Assembly: GCA_016715285.1 (NCBI GenBank)
Contig: JADKAO010000005.1
Location: forward strand, 186,001-250,000
From: Actinomycetales bacterium
GTDB lineage: Bacteria; Actinomycetota; Actinomycetes; Actinomycetales; Dermatophilaceae
DNA length: 64,000 nt
Reading direction: 5' to 3'
Part shown: positions 16,387-24,159 of the stretch, one piece after another
Layout: the number at the start of each line of letters is the position of its first letter
Position numbering within the stretch: the first letter of the stretch is position 1
Made by a program: the position numbers and the translations under genes
Notes under the pieces: model-generated
Told to the model about the DNA's origin: nothing
The model's database searches: none
The model's input: the letters and a program-made list of their open reading frames with translations, nothing else

Positions 16387-16582
16387 GGGGTGTACTCCTT
16401 GCCTGTCCCGGGCAACAGTCGATTGGCTTGCGGGCCATGCGCTCGGGCTTGAGTCTGCAGGGCCTAAAGCTCCGGCATACGCACGAGGGCGCGCCGGTGT
16501 GACCCAGGTGAAGACTGCAGTCTAGCAAGACGGGATCTCCCGTTCGTCCAGACAGCCCAAAGAGCTAGCCCTTCGCCAGAGC

Positions 16583-16647
16583 CCATCCCCATCAGCCCAG
16601 GCAGCAGACCATCCCCATGAGCCCAGGCAGCGGACCATCCCCATGAG
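16583..16647. repeat. 26-bp tandem repeat, 2.5 copies
   Basis: Two full units at 16583-16608 and 16609-16634 and a 13-base partial unit to 16647. The unit starts CCATCCCCAT and contains GAGCCCAGGCAGC. The array lies in the 286-bp gap between greA and the DUF559 gene and runs into the first 67-bp dispersed repeat. No promoter-like sequence is obvious in this gap. Confidence 0.85.
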
Positions 16648-16702
16648 AGGGCACGACCGCAGGGTTCCCGGCTCACGAAGCCTGCCTTTGTGCCCTTCCA
16701 CT
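16636..16702. repeat. Copy A of a 67-bp repeat flanking the DUF559 gene
   Basis: Matches 17692-17758 in the same orientation at 53 of 67 positions without gaps. It can fold: AGGGCAC near the start pairs with GTGCCCT near the end, with GCAGG/CCTGC inside. It overlaps the last ten or so codons of the DUF559 gene (stop at 16673-16675). Confidence 0.75.
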
Positions 16703-17608
16703 GGCGTCTGGCGCCACGAGCACGCGCAACAAGCCCACGAGTGCCGCGAATCGGACAGGGTCACTCAGGTCGTCGATGGTTACCCGCACGACCCGATAGC
16801 CCGCGGCCTCCAACCGACGGACGCGCTCGATGTCGGCCCGCCACTGACGTCGCTCACGATGGCCATCGCCTTCGTACTCGACGATGACTCGAGCGGCCCT
16901 CCAGAGCATGTCGACCCTCGCGAGCCACAGCCCGCCGTCGGTGACGATGTTCTGGTTGAGCTCTGGCTCAGGGAGCCCGGCACGGACAAAGCGGACCCGC
17001 GCCTTGCTCTCCATGGCCGACTCTGCTCCCGGCCGGACCATCGCGAGCGCGGCGCGCAAGTGCGCACAACCCCGACGGCCGCGGTATGCCGTTGCCACCT
17101 CTGCGAGCTCCTCACCCCACGGCTCCCCCCAGTTCATAAGAGCATCGCCGAGGGCCACCACATCATCGAGCGACCACCGCGCCCGTGCCGGCGCTGTCGC
17201 GACGTCGACGAAGACGTCCGCCGGATGCACGACCGGCACGTCGTTGACTGAGCCGATCCGGCGTCGTTCAAGCCCTCGATGGCCGATGACCCCGGGCCGC
17301 CTCGGCCGTCGCGGCGTCGGCATCATGACCTCCAGTGGTTGGCCCAACTCCCACCGCCGAGGAGCGGGCAGACCCATCAGCAACGCTGCAGTTCGATGCG
17401 AGAAGGCAAAGGGTTCCTCGAGAACGACAGCCAGGGCTGCCGCCTCCTCGCTGAGGGTGGCGGGCCGGTGGAGCGCTCGAGTTCCATGCGCAGGGCGCAC
17501 AAGCTCTGGATGCGCGAGGCGAGTGCGGCTGACGCCAGACGCCAACGCTGCGGATGTGGTGAAGGCAAAGCCAAGCCCGTCCGGAATGGGGCTGAGGGGA
17601 GTCGGCAT
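16673..17608 (-). CDS. DUF559/AbiEi-like endonuclease-fold protein
   Basis: A 311-residue accessory-type protein. The N-terminus (SGVSRTRLAHPELVRPAHGT) resembles the winged-helix start of AbiEi-like proteins. The C-terminus (VDMLWRAARVIVEYEGDGH, then RRQWRADIERVRRLEAAGYRVVRVT) resembles the PD-(D/E)XK fold of DUF559 and very-short-patch-repair-like proteins. Such proteins are common in actinobacteria; no activity is established and no partner toxin gene is adjacent. The gene stands alone on the minus strand between two copies of a 67-bp repeat, one of which overlaps its 3' end. Confidence 0.75.
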   Translation of the reverse strand: MPTPLSPIPDGLGFAFTTSAALASGVSRTRLAHPELVRPAHGTRALHRPATLSEEAAALAVVLEEPFAFSHRTAALLMGLPAPRRWELGQPLEVMMPTPRRPRRPGVIGHRGLERRRIGSVNDVPVVHPADVFVDVATAPARARWSLDDVVALGDALMNWGEPWGEELAEVATAYRGRRGCAHLRAALAMVRPGAESAMESKARVRFVRAGLPEPELNQNIVTDGGLWLARVDMLWRAARVIVEYEGDGHRERRQWRADIERVRRLEAAGYRVVRVTIDDLSDPVRFAALVGLLRVLVAPDASGRAQRQAS

Positions 17609-17691
17609 ACCTCATCGTGCCGACGATGCCTCACCCCCGGCAGGAGTTATCCCCAGCCTCGGCCTTCGGCGGACCGCCATCCTGCTCGCCC

Positions 17692-17758
17692 CAACCCCAT
17701 GGGAGGGCACAAACACAGGGTTCACGGAGTCTGAAGCCTGCCCCTGTGCCCTCCCACT
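17692..17758. repeat. Copy B of the 67-bp repeat, with perfect hairpin arms
   Basis: About 79% identical to 16636-16702. GGGAGGGCACA at 17701-17711 is the exact reverse complement of 17745-17755, giving an 11-bp stem. An inner CACAGGG/CCCTGTG pair (17714-17720 with 17742-17748) offers an alternative fold. It lies in the 212-bp gap between the DUF559 gene and msrA; the rest of that gap shows nothing I recognise. Confidence 0.75.
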
Positions 17759-17820
17759 CGGGGTTAGAGGGGGCGCGGGGGCGGACGCGCGCTCAGGGGG
17801 TGGGACCGCATACTGGGCCG

Positions 17821-18540
17821 ATGGTCTTTGGATTTGGACGCCGCACCGCGATGCCGACCCCTCAGGAGGCCCTGGCGGGCCGGCATACGCGCCCGTATGC
17901 CGTGCACCCCACCCATGTGGTCCTCGGGACTCCCCTTGACGGCCCGTGGCCGGAGGGCTCGGAGGTGCTCTATGTCGCGATGGGGTGCTTTTGGGGCGTC
18001 GAGCGGATCTTCTGGCGGCAGCCGGGGGTCATCGTCACGGCGGCGGGCTACATGGGCGGCTATACGCCGAACCCGACCTATGAGGAGACCTGCACAGGGC
18101 TGACTGGCCACGCCGAGACAGTGCGCGTCGTCTATGACCCCGAGGTGACGACGGCCGAGAAGCTCCTTGCGGTGTTTTGGGAGAACCACGACCCCACGCA
18201 GGGCGCGCGGCAGGGCAATGACATTGGGACGGCATACCGGTCGGCGATCTATTGGACGACCCCGGGGCAGGAGGCGGCTGCGGTCGCGACCCGAGATGCG
18301 TTCCAGGTGGTGCTGCGCGCGGCGGGTTTTGGCGCGATCACCACCGAGCTCAGGTCGGCAGCCGATGCGGGCGAGTTCTATCTGGCCGAGGACTACCACC
18401 AGGGCTATCTGCACAAAAACCCGGGAGGGTATTGCAACCATGGGCCTAGTGGCCTGAAATGTCCGGTTGGTCTGCTCAGCGGCGACTCGACACCAGCCCA
18501 GATCGACGTCGTGCCGCCCGGACGCGAGGACCTTCGCTGA
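17821..18540 (+). CDS. msrA: Peptide-methionine (S)-S-oxide reductase
   Basis: Repairs oxidised methionine in proteins. The catalytic motif GCFWGVERIFW holds the nucleophilic Cys (about residue 57). The motifs GYMGGYTPNPTYEE and HAETVRVVYDP are standard, and YHQGYLHKNPGGYCNH near the C-terminus supplies resolving residues. The ATG at 17821 gives 239 residues; the open frame upstream runs through the repeat at 17692 and lacks family sequence. It appears to be a single-gene unit. Confidence 0.94.
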   Translation: MVFGFGRRTAMPTPQEALAGRHTRPYAVHPTHVVLGTPLDGPWPEGSEVLYVAMGCFWGVERIFWRQPGVIVTAAGYMGGYTPNPTYEETCTGLTGHAETVRVVYDPEVTTAEKLLAVFWENHDPTQGARQGNDIGTAYRSAIYWTTPGQEAAAVATRDAFQVVLRAAGFGAITTELRSAADAGEFYLAEDYHQGYLHKNPGGYCNHGPSGLKCPVGLLSGDSTPAQIDVVPPGREDLR

Positions 18541-18614
18541 GGCTCCCGGCACTGCACTGACGGTCCGACATCAGCGAAGCGAGACCACCTTCAGAGCAGC
18601 CACTTGCGCGGCGC

Positions 18615-18642
18615 ACAACGTGTGTTATATAACTAGCGTTGT
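18615..18642. promoter_or_regulatory. 28-bp palindromic operator upstream of the tetR-like gene
   Basis: The sequence reads ACAACG-N3-GTTATATAAC-N3-CGTTGT, with all paired arm positions perfect. It ends 2 bp before the AAAGGAGG ribosome site of the TetR gene at 18660. The AT-rich centre probably overlaps the -10 region. This is the layout expected of an autorepressed TetR-family gene. Confidence 0.75.
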
Positions 18643-18659
18643 CCAAAGGAGGTGCCACC

Positions 18660-19250
18660 GTGGCCCGACCCAGCAGGGTGTCTGCTCACGACATCGAGCA
18701 GGCAGCCGTGACGCTCGTACGCGAGCGCGGTATCGACGCGCTCACCGCACGTGGCGTTGCCGATGCCCTCGGCGTCTCCACTCAACCGGTGTATTCGAGC
18801 TGGGGCTCCATGGACGCACTCAAGGCCCGAGTCGCGGAGAAGGTCGAACAGCAGATCAGCGCCTTCCTCCGCGAGCCCGAGCCCGGCGTGCCACCGATGC
18901 TCTCCGTTGGTATGCGGACCCTGAGACTGGCCATCGAGGAGCCGGCTCTCTTCGAGCTGGCAGAGGGCTGGATGCGGGCAACGTTCCACCAAGCACCCCC
19001 AGCGGCACTCCTTCGCGCGATGCGCGCCGATCCGCGGCTTGCGACCGCGACCGACGACGAACTCAAGCGGCTCAACGGCATGCTCTGGATCTTCACACAG
19101 GGTCTTGCCGCCGTCGTCCGGCCGGCCCACAGTGACACAGACACCCCGTCGGAACTGTCGCGATCGGCCGTCTTGACCCTGGCTGAGGCCCGCGAATACC
19201 TCACGGCCGCAGGCGAGGCCATGGTCCGCGACCTCGCCCGACCGGGGTGA
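18660..19250 (+). CDS. TetR/AcrR-family transcriptional regulator
   Basis: A 196-residue protein. The N-terminal helix-turn-helix runs from VSAHDIEQAAVTLVRERG to LGVSTQPVYSSWGSMDAL, followed by a helical ligand domain. The GTG at 18660 sits 8 bp after a strong AAAGGAGG site, which fixes the start. The palindrome directly upstream suggests autorepression. The next genes on the same strand (MFS transporter, Rph-like enzyme) are candidate targets, but 188 bp separate them and they may have their own promoter. Confidence 0.9.
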   Translation: MARPSRVSAHDIEQAAVTLVRERGIDALTARGVADALGVSTQPVYSSWGSMDALKARVAEKVEQQISAFLREPEPGVPPMLSVGMRTLRLAIEEPALFELAEGWMRATFHQAPPAALLRAMRADPRLATATDDELKRLNGMLWIFTQGLAAVVRPAHSDTDTPSELSRSAVLTLAEAREYLTAAGEAMVRDLARPG

Positions 19251-19319
19251 GGTCGGCCCCAGCAGGCTAGCCCTGCCACCCGTCGCAGCCGCTGACAGTC
19301 GTTGGCACAGCTGACCCCC

Positions 19320-19352
19320 GTCACCTCACCGTCACCTCACCGTCACCTCACC
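19320..19352. repeat. Three 11-bp tandem repeats upstream of the MFS gene
   Basis: GTCACCTCACC is repeated three times exactly. It lies in the 188-bp gap between the TetR gene and the MFS gene, about 87 bp before the chosen MFS start. The 11-bp period matches that of the array before alr. Confidence 0.85.
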
Positions 19353-19438
19353 TCGCTCTGCTCGCTGTGCTCGGTGAGTCCTCCCTCCCATCCATCCCGT
19401 TGCCCTCCAGCGCTTGCTCGCCAAGGAGCCATGCCGTC

Positions 19439-20710
19439 ATGCCCTCATCCAGCCAGCCGACCATGACCACCCGACCACCCGCGCCGCTGCGTTCGCCGAC
19501 CTTCCGAACCCTGCTCGGCAGCGAGTTCGTCTCGCTCGTCGGTGACCGGCTCGTCATGGTCGCCCTCGTCGCGCTCGTCTATGACCTGACCAAGTCAGCC
19601 GCAGTCGTTGCCCTGCTCATGCTCGTCAAGGCGATCCCTGCCATCGTCATCGGTGGTCTCGCCGGCAGCGTGGTCGACCGAGTCAATCGCAAATGGCTCA
19701 TGGTCGGCGCCAATGCCCTGCAGGGGCTGACCGTCCTGGCGATCCCCGCCACACACCACCTGACCGTGGTCGTCACGGCATACCTGCTCATGTCTGTGGT
19801 GAACCAGTTCTTCATCCCCGCGCGAGCCGCCACCATCCCCGATCTCATTGCGCCCCAGTCACTCATGACCGCCAACGCGCTCTTTGGGATGGCCTTCGTC
19901 GGGGCGATTGCCTTCGGTCCGTTCATCGGGGGCTGGATCGCGGACAGCTATGGCCTCGACGCCGCGTTCTATGTCGACAGCCTCACCTTCCTCGTCCCGG
20001 CCCTTGCCGTCGCGACTCTGCGACTCCCGCAGCACCGAGCCGCGACCGGCAGAGCGGCCGAGCGGCGGTCACTGATCGCCGACACCCGTGAAGGACTCGG
20101 GTTCGCCCGCGGTCACCGCGCAACCGGGCTTGCCCTGACCGCCTCGGCTGGGGCGGCGCTCGTCATCGCCGCCATGAGTGTCCTGGGCATCGTCATCGCC
20201 CAAGAAACTCTGGGCCTCACTGTCTCGGGCTACGGCCTCATGATGTCGTCGATGGGCGCCGGAATGCTCGTCGCCGCTGTCGCGCTCGGGCGGCGACGCG
20301 GTCGGTCAGCCGACTCCTCCAGCTCCTCTGGCTCCTCTGGCTCCTCCGATTCCGCAAAGCGCTCTCGCCTCGGGCTCGTCGGCCTCTTGCTCGCCGCGCT
20401 CGGGCTCGTCATCCTGCCCTGGCTCACTACCCTCGCGCCGGCGCTGCTCTGCTCAAGCGTCATTGGCGCAGGCGTCCTCGCGGTCCAGATCAGTACCCAA
20501 ACCACGCTCCAGTCGGCACCACCCCAGCTGCGCGGCCGGGTCCTCGGCCTCGGCCAGTCCGTCACCGGCATCGCCCAGGTCATTGCCATCATCCTCACCG
20601 CCGCCCTGACCGCCCCAATCGGCCCGTCTTGGGTGCTCTGCGGTACCGGACTGCTCACTGCTGCAACGGCTTTCATCCTTCTCGCACGTTCCGAAAGAGC
20701 CTCCTCATGA
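19439..20710 (+). CDS. MFS transporter, drug-efflux type
   Basis: About 12 hydrophobic helices in 423 residues. The segments LGSEFVSLVGDRLVMVALVALVYDL and the loop GSVVDRVNRKWLM between helices 2 and 3 are typical of the MFS_3 efflux group (enterobactin/macrolide exporter-like). A Ser/Gly-rich linker (about residues 288-304) separates the halves. An AAGGAG site precedes ATG 19439; an out-of-frame ATG at 19431 is ignored. The stop overlaps the next gene's ATG (ATGA), so exporter and Rph-like enzyme are translationally coupled. Confidence 0.88.
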   Translation: MPSSSQPTMTTRPPAPLRSPTFRTLLGSEFVSLVGDRLVMVALVALVYDLTKSAAVVALLMLVKAIPAIVIGGLAGSVVDRVNRKWLMVGANALQGLTVLAIPATHHLTVVVTAYLLMSVVNQFFIPARAATIPDLIAPQSLMTANALFGMAFVGAIAFGPFIGGWIADSYGLDAAFYVDSLTFLVPALAVATLRLPQHRAATGRAAERRSLIADTREGLGFARGHRATGLALTASAGAALVIAAMSVLGIVIAQETLGLTVSGYGLMMSSMGAGMLVAAVALGRRRGRSADSSSSSGSSGSSDSAKRSRLGLVGLLLAALGLVILPWLTTLAPALLCSSVIGAGVLAVQISTQTTLQSAPPQLRGRVLGLGQSVTGIAQVIAIILTAALTAPIGPSWVLCGTGLLTAATAFILLARSERASS

Positions 20711-23322
20711 ACTTCGTCCTGCCCCTCACCGCGATCGACCCCACGAACCCCGCAGCGCTCGCGACCGTCGGCGGCAAGGCCCTCGGCCTCGCCGACCTCA
20801 TCACGGCGGGTATGCCGGTGCCGCCCGGCTTCTGCGTAACTACGTCGGCGTACCGGCACGCTCTTGAGGATGCGGGCGCCGCGGCCCAGGCCAACCACAC
20901 CCCCATCGTCCCGCGCGACCTCCAAGCGCACATCACCGCGGCGTATGCCGCCCTCTCCGCTGACGGCGCCCCAGTTGCCGTCGCGGTGCGGTCGTCCGCA
21001 ACCGCGGAGGACCTCCCAACCGCATCATTCGCGGGGCAACAGGACACTTACCTCGGTGTGGTGGGCGCGCCCGCCGTACTGGCCGCCGTCGAGGCCTGCT
21101 GGGCGTCCCTCTGGAACGACCACGCGGTGGCATACCGCCAGCGGGCCGGTATCGATGGCGATGACGTCGCGATCGCCGTCGTGGTCCAGCGACTCGTTGA
21201 TGCGCAGTCTGCGGGGGTGCTCTTCACGGCTGACCCAGTCACGGGCAATCGCGACCTGGTCGTGATCAACGCGACGTGGGGGCTCGGTGAGGCGCTCGTC
21301 GGCGGCGAGGTCACGCCCGATCAGATCATCCTGGACGCAGCCACGGGCGAGGTGGTCCGGCATGACGTCGCCGATAAGCACGTCATGACGATCCGGTCAG
21401 CGAACGGCTCAGCGCTCGTGCCGGTTGCTGACGAGCATCGCCGGATCCCCGTCCTCACCGACGATGACCTGGGTGCCCTCCTTCGCCTGGCCACCGCGGT
21501 GAGCACCCACACCGGCCATCCCATGGACATCGAATGGGCCAAAGACGACACCCGCATCTGGGCGGTCCAGGCTCGCCCCATCACTGCCCTCCCTCCGGAC
21601 CTCATGGGGATGGAGTGGAGCCGCGAAATGATCATCGAGCGCTATCCCGACCCGGTCACTCCCATGACGTGGTCCACCGTGAGCGGCACCTTCTTCGATT
21701 CGTTGACCTCAACGGTGCGCTCGCTCGGAGGCACCCTGCCCACTGACGTGCCACTCTTGCGGCTCATTCACGGCCGGGTCTATGTCAACGCCACGGCCTT
21801 CCAACGTGGGATGAACACACTGCCCCTGCGGCCACCGGTCGCGACGAAAGACGCGCCCGACCCGTCCGCGGCATCCACGGCATCCGACACATCAAACACA
21901 TCCGACGTGCCAGCTCCTGCAGGGCGCCCCAAGCCCGCCGCCCTTGCCCGGGGGCTCACCGCCCTCGTGCGTGTCGTGCTCGGCACCCACCGCGAGTGGG
22001 AGCGCCGCCTGCCGGCATACATCGCGACCAACGAAACGCTTCGGCACGTCGACTGGGAGGCCATGACGGCGACCGACCTGCTCACGGACAACGCCGCCCG
22101 CCGCGACCTGCTCGCCCCGATGCTCGACAACCACGCCCGAGCCATCGTTGCTGGCGACCTGACCCTTCAACTCCTCGGCACCCTCACCAAGCGATGGCTC
22201 GACGACTCCGACGGCAGCCTGGTCCTTACCCTCGTGTCTGGCCTCACGGGCAACCACACCGTCGAGACCAACCACGAACTCTGGCTCCTCGCCGAGCATG
22301 CTCGACGGCACGGCGAGCTCCGCGACCTGCTCACCGGGCCGGCTGGTCCCGACCGCACGGCTGGCGCCTTCACCGCGGTCCCCGGCGGGGCAGACTTCGC
22401 GTCACGCCTAGCCGCCTTCCTCGAGCGCTACGGCCACCGGTCGCCGCGTTACGAGTTCCACCACCCCACGTGGGGCGAGGACCCGACCCAAGTCCTCGAC
22501 CTCATCCGTCTCATGCTCGACGGCGTGCCAGATCCCCTCGTGGGCCAGCGGGCGGCGGAGGCACGGCGACACGAGGCCACTGCCGACGCTCGCCGCCGAC
22601 TCGCGCTGCCCCAGCGCCTCATCTTTGACCGGGTCCTCAACCTCGCCCAGGTCTACTTCCGGCTGCGTGAGAACCAGCAGTTTTACCTGGTCCTCGGCAC
22701 CCCCGGCCTCCGTGGCTTGCTCGCAGCGATTGGGGCGCGCTTCGTCGAGCACGGACTCATCGACGGCGCCGACGACGTGTACTTCCTCCACCACGACGAG
22801 GTCATCGACCTCCTCACCGCGATCGCCGCGGGTCGCAAGCCTGGGGTATCCATCACCGGGGTTGGCGCCGCCCGATCCACCCGCGACCTCATCTCCCAGC
22901 GCCGCGCTCAGTTCTTCCGCGATCACACGCTTGCGGCTCCGCTTCGTCTGGGCGGAGCCGCCGAGGACGCCGGGGATGACGCAGCCGGGCTCGACGGCGC
23001 ACTGCGCGGCATACCTGCGTCTGCCGGAACCGCGACGGGACGGGCACGGATAGTGCGCGGCCCAGAGGATTTCGCTTCGGTATGCCGTGGCGACATCCTC
23101 GTGGCGCCCGCCACCACTCCTGCCTGGACACCGCTCTTTGGTGTGGCCGCAGGTTTGGTGACCGAGTTCGGGGGGCTGCTGTCGCATTCGGGTGTCGTGG
23201 CACGCGAGTACGGGATGCCTGCTGTCCTCGGCGTTCCGGACGCGCTGACCCGCATCGCCGACGGTGACGTGATCACGATCGACGGGGGGATCGGCGTCGT
23301 CCACAGGCACGCTGCGGGCTGA
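20707..23322 (+). CDS. Rifampin phosphotransferase-like PEP-synthase-family enzyme
   Basis: The protein has 871 residues. An N-terminal ATP-binding domain carries VGGKALGLADL, VRSSATAEDLPTASFAGQQ and MDIEWAKDDTRIWAVQARP. A large helical middle (about 320-760) follows. The swivelling His domain is at the very end: GGLLSHSGVVAREYGMPAV, with the likely phospho-His at 827. This order (ATP, middle, His) and length match rifampin phosphotransferase, not PEP synthase, whose His domain precedes a PEP-binding barrel. The true substrate is unproven. ATG 20707 overlaps the MFS stop. A Thr/Ser/Asp-rich insert (about 385-405) is odd. Confidence 0.75.
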   Translation: MNFVLPLTAIDPTNPAALATVGGKALGLADLITAGMPVPPGFCVTTSAYRHALEDAGAAAQANHTPIVPRDLQAHITAAYAALSADGAPVAVAVRSSATAEDLPTASFAGQQDTYLGVVGAPAVLAAVEACWASLWNDHAVAYRQRAGIDGDDVAIAVVVQRLVDAQSAGVLFTADPVTGNRDLVVINATWGLGEALVGGEVTPDQIILDAATGEVVRHDVADKHVMTIRSANGSALVPVADEHRRIPVLTDDDLGALLRLATAVSTHTGHPMDIEWAKDDTRIWAVQARPITALPPDLMGMEWSREMIIERYPDPVTPMTWSTVSGTFFDSLTSTVRSLGGTLPTDVPLLRLIHGRVYVNATAFQRGMNTLPLRPPVATKDAPDPSAASTASDTSNTSDVPAPAGRPKPAALARGLTALVRVVLGTHREWERRLPAYIATNETLRHVDWEAMTATDLLTDNAARRDLLAPMLDNHARAIVAGDLTLQLLGTLTKRWLDDSDGSLVLTLVSGLTGNHTVETNHELWLLAEHARRHGELRDLLTGPAGPDRTAGAFTAVPGGADFASRLAAFLERYGHRSPRYEFHHPTWGEDPTQVLDLIRLMLDGVPDPLVGQRAAEARRHEATADARRRLALPQRLIFDRVLNLAQVYFRLRENQQFYLVLGTPGLRGLLAAIGARFVEHGLIDGADDVYFLHHDEVIDLLTAIAAGRKPGVSITGVGAARSTRDLISQRRAQFFRDHTLAAPLRLGGAAEDAGDDAAGLDGALRGIPASAGTATGRARIVRGPEDFASVCRGDILVAPATTPAWTPLFGVAAGLVTEFGGLLSHSGVVAREYGMPAVLGVPDALTRIADGDVITIDGGIGVVHRHAAG

Positions 23323-23346
23323 CCCGCGTCGGGGTAGCGTGTCTGG

Positions 23347-24159
23347 GTGTATCCGACTCTGGGGAACCTCTTCGGCATCACCCTGCCCGTGCCCACACAC
23401 GACACCTTCGTGGGCCTCGGCGTACTGGTGGCCCTCGCGGTCTTCATCGTCGAGACCCGACGTCGCGGGGTCACCGACCCGCGGCTGCTCTCTGTCGTGA
23501 CGGCTGCCCTGGTGGGCGGGGCGATCTTCATGCGACTCGGTCCCCTGCTCCAGCACATCGACTTGGGCTCCAATCCGTCGGTCGTCGAGCAATGGGTGTA
23601 TGGCAACAGATCGGTCCTCGGCGGGCTCTTTGGCGCCTGGCTCGGTGTGCACGTCGGCAAGCGGCTCACCGGCTATCGCGCGCGCACCGGCGATCTGTTT
23701 GCACCCGCCGTCGCGATCGGCATGGCTATCGGACGGTTGGGGTGCTTCTTCACCGAGTTGCCCGGGTCACCGAACCCCCTCGGCTTCGGGCCGGTTCTCG
23801 ACCAGGCCACTGCTGCGAGGCTGGGAGGGCAACCGGGTATGCCGTTGCACCCCTCGTTCCTCTACGAAATCGCCTTCCACGCAGTCGCTTTCGTCATCCT
23901 GTGGCGGGTCTTGCGCCACCGGCTGCAGGCTCCGGGCGAGACCCTCGTCATCTACTTGGCCGCCTACGGCGTGTTCCGCTTCCTCGTGGAGTTCACCCGG
24001 GGTGAGGAGGTCGCGTGGGCGGGACTTGACCGATCGCAGCTGTTCCTCGCGGTGACGGTGCCATTGCTGCTCGCCCGGGTCGCGTGGCAGTGGCGGCGAG
24101 GTGCCTACGCCCTGGCACCACGGCATACCCCCGCTGAGCTTGTGGGGAGCGCGCGGTGA
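23347..24159 (+). CDS. Lgt-like (prolipoprotein diacylglyceryl transferase family) membrane protein
   Basis: A 270-residue protein with about seven membrane helices. RFLVEFTRGEE near the end and GRLGCFFTELPG in the middle mark the Lgt fold. Canonical Lgt has HGG in an early loop and GR-x-GN in the middle; here the first reads VLGGLFG (no His) and the second has Cys instead of Asn, so this is a divergent paralogue that may not lipidate proteins. It starts at a GTG 24 bp after the Rph-like gene and overlaps the radical SAM gene by GTGA. Confidence 0.8.
   Translation: MYPTLGNLFGITLPVPTHDTFVGLGVLVALAVFIVETRRRGVTDPRLLSVVTAALVGGAIFMRLGPLLQHIDLGSNPSVVEQWVYGNRSVLGGLFGAWLGVHVGKRLTGYRARTGDLFAPAVAIGMAIGRLGCFFTELPGSPNPLGFGPVLDQATAARLGGQPGMPLHPSFLYEIAFHAVAFVILWRVLRHRLQAPGETLVIYLAAYGVFRFLVEFTRGEEVAWAGLDRSQLFLAVTVPLLLARVAWQWRRGAYALAPRHTPAELVGSAR

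Noticed and set aside
22408..23652. Long minus-strand open frame of 414 codons opposite the Rph-like gene
   Set aside because: It mirrors a well-supported gene, has no recognisable domain, and high GC gives long open antisense frames throughout the window.
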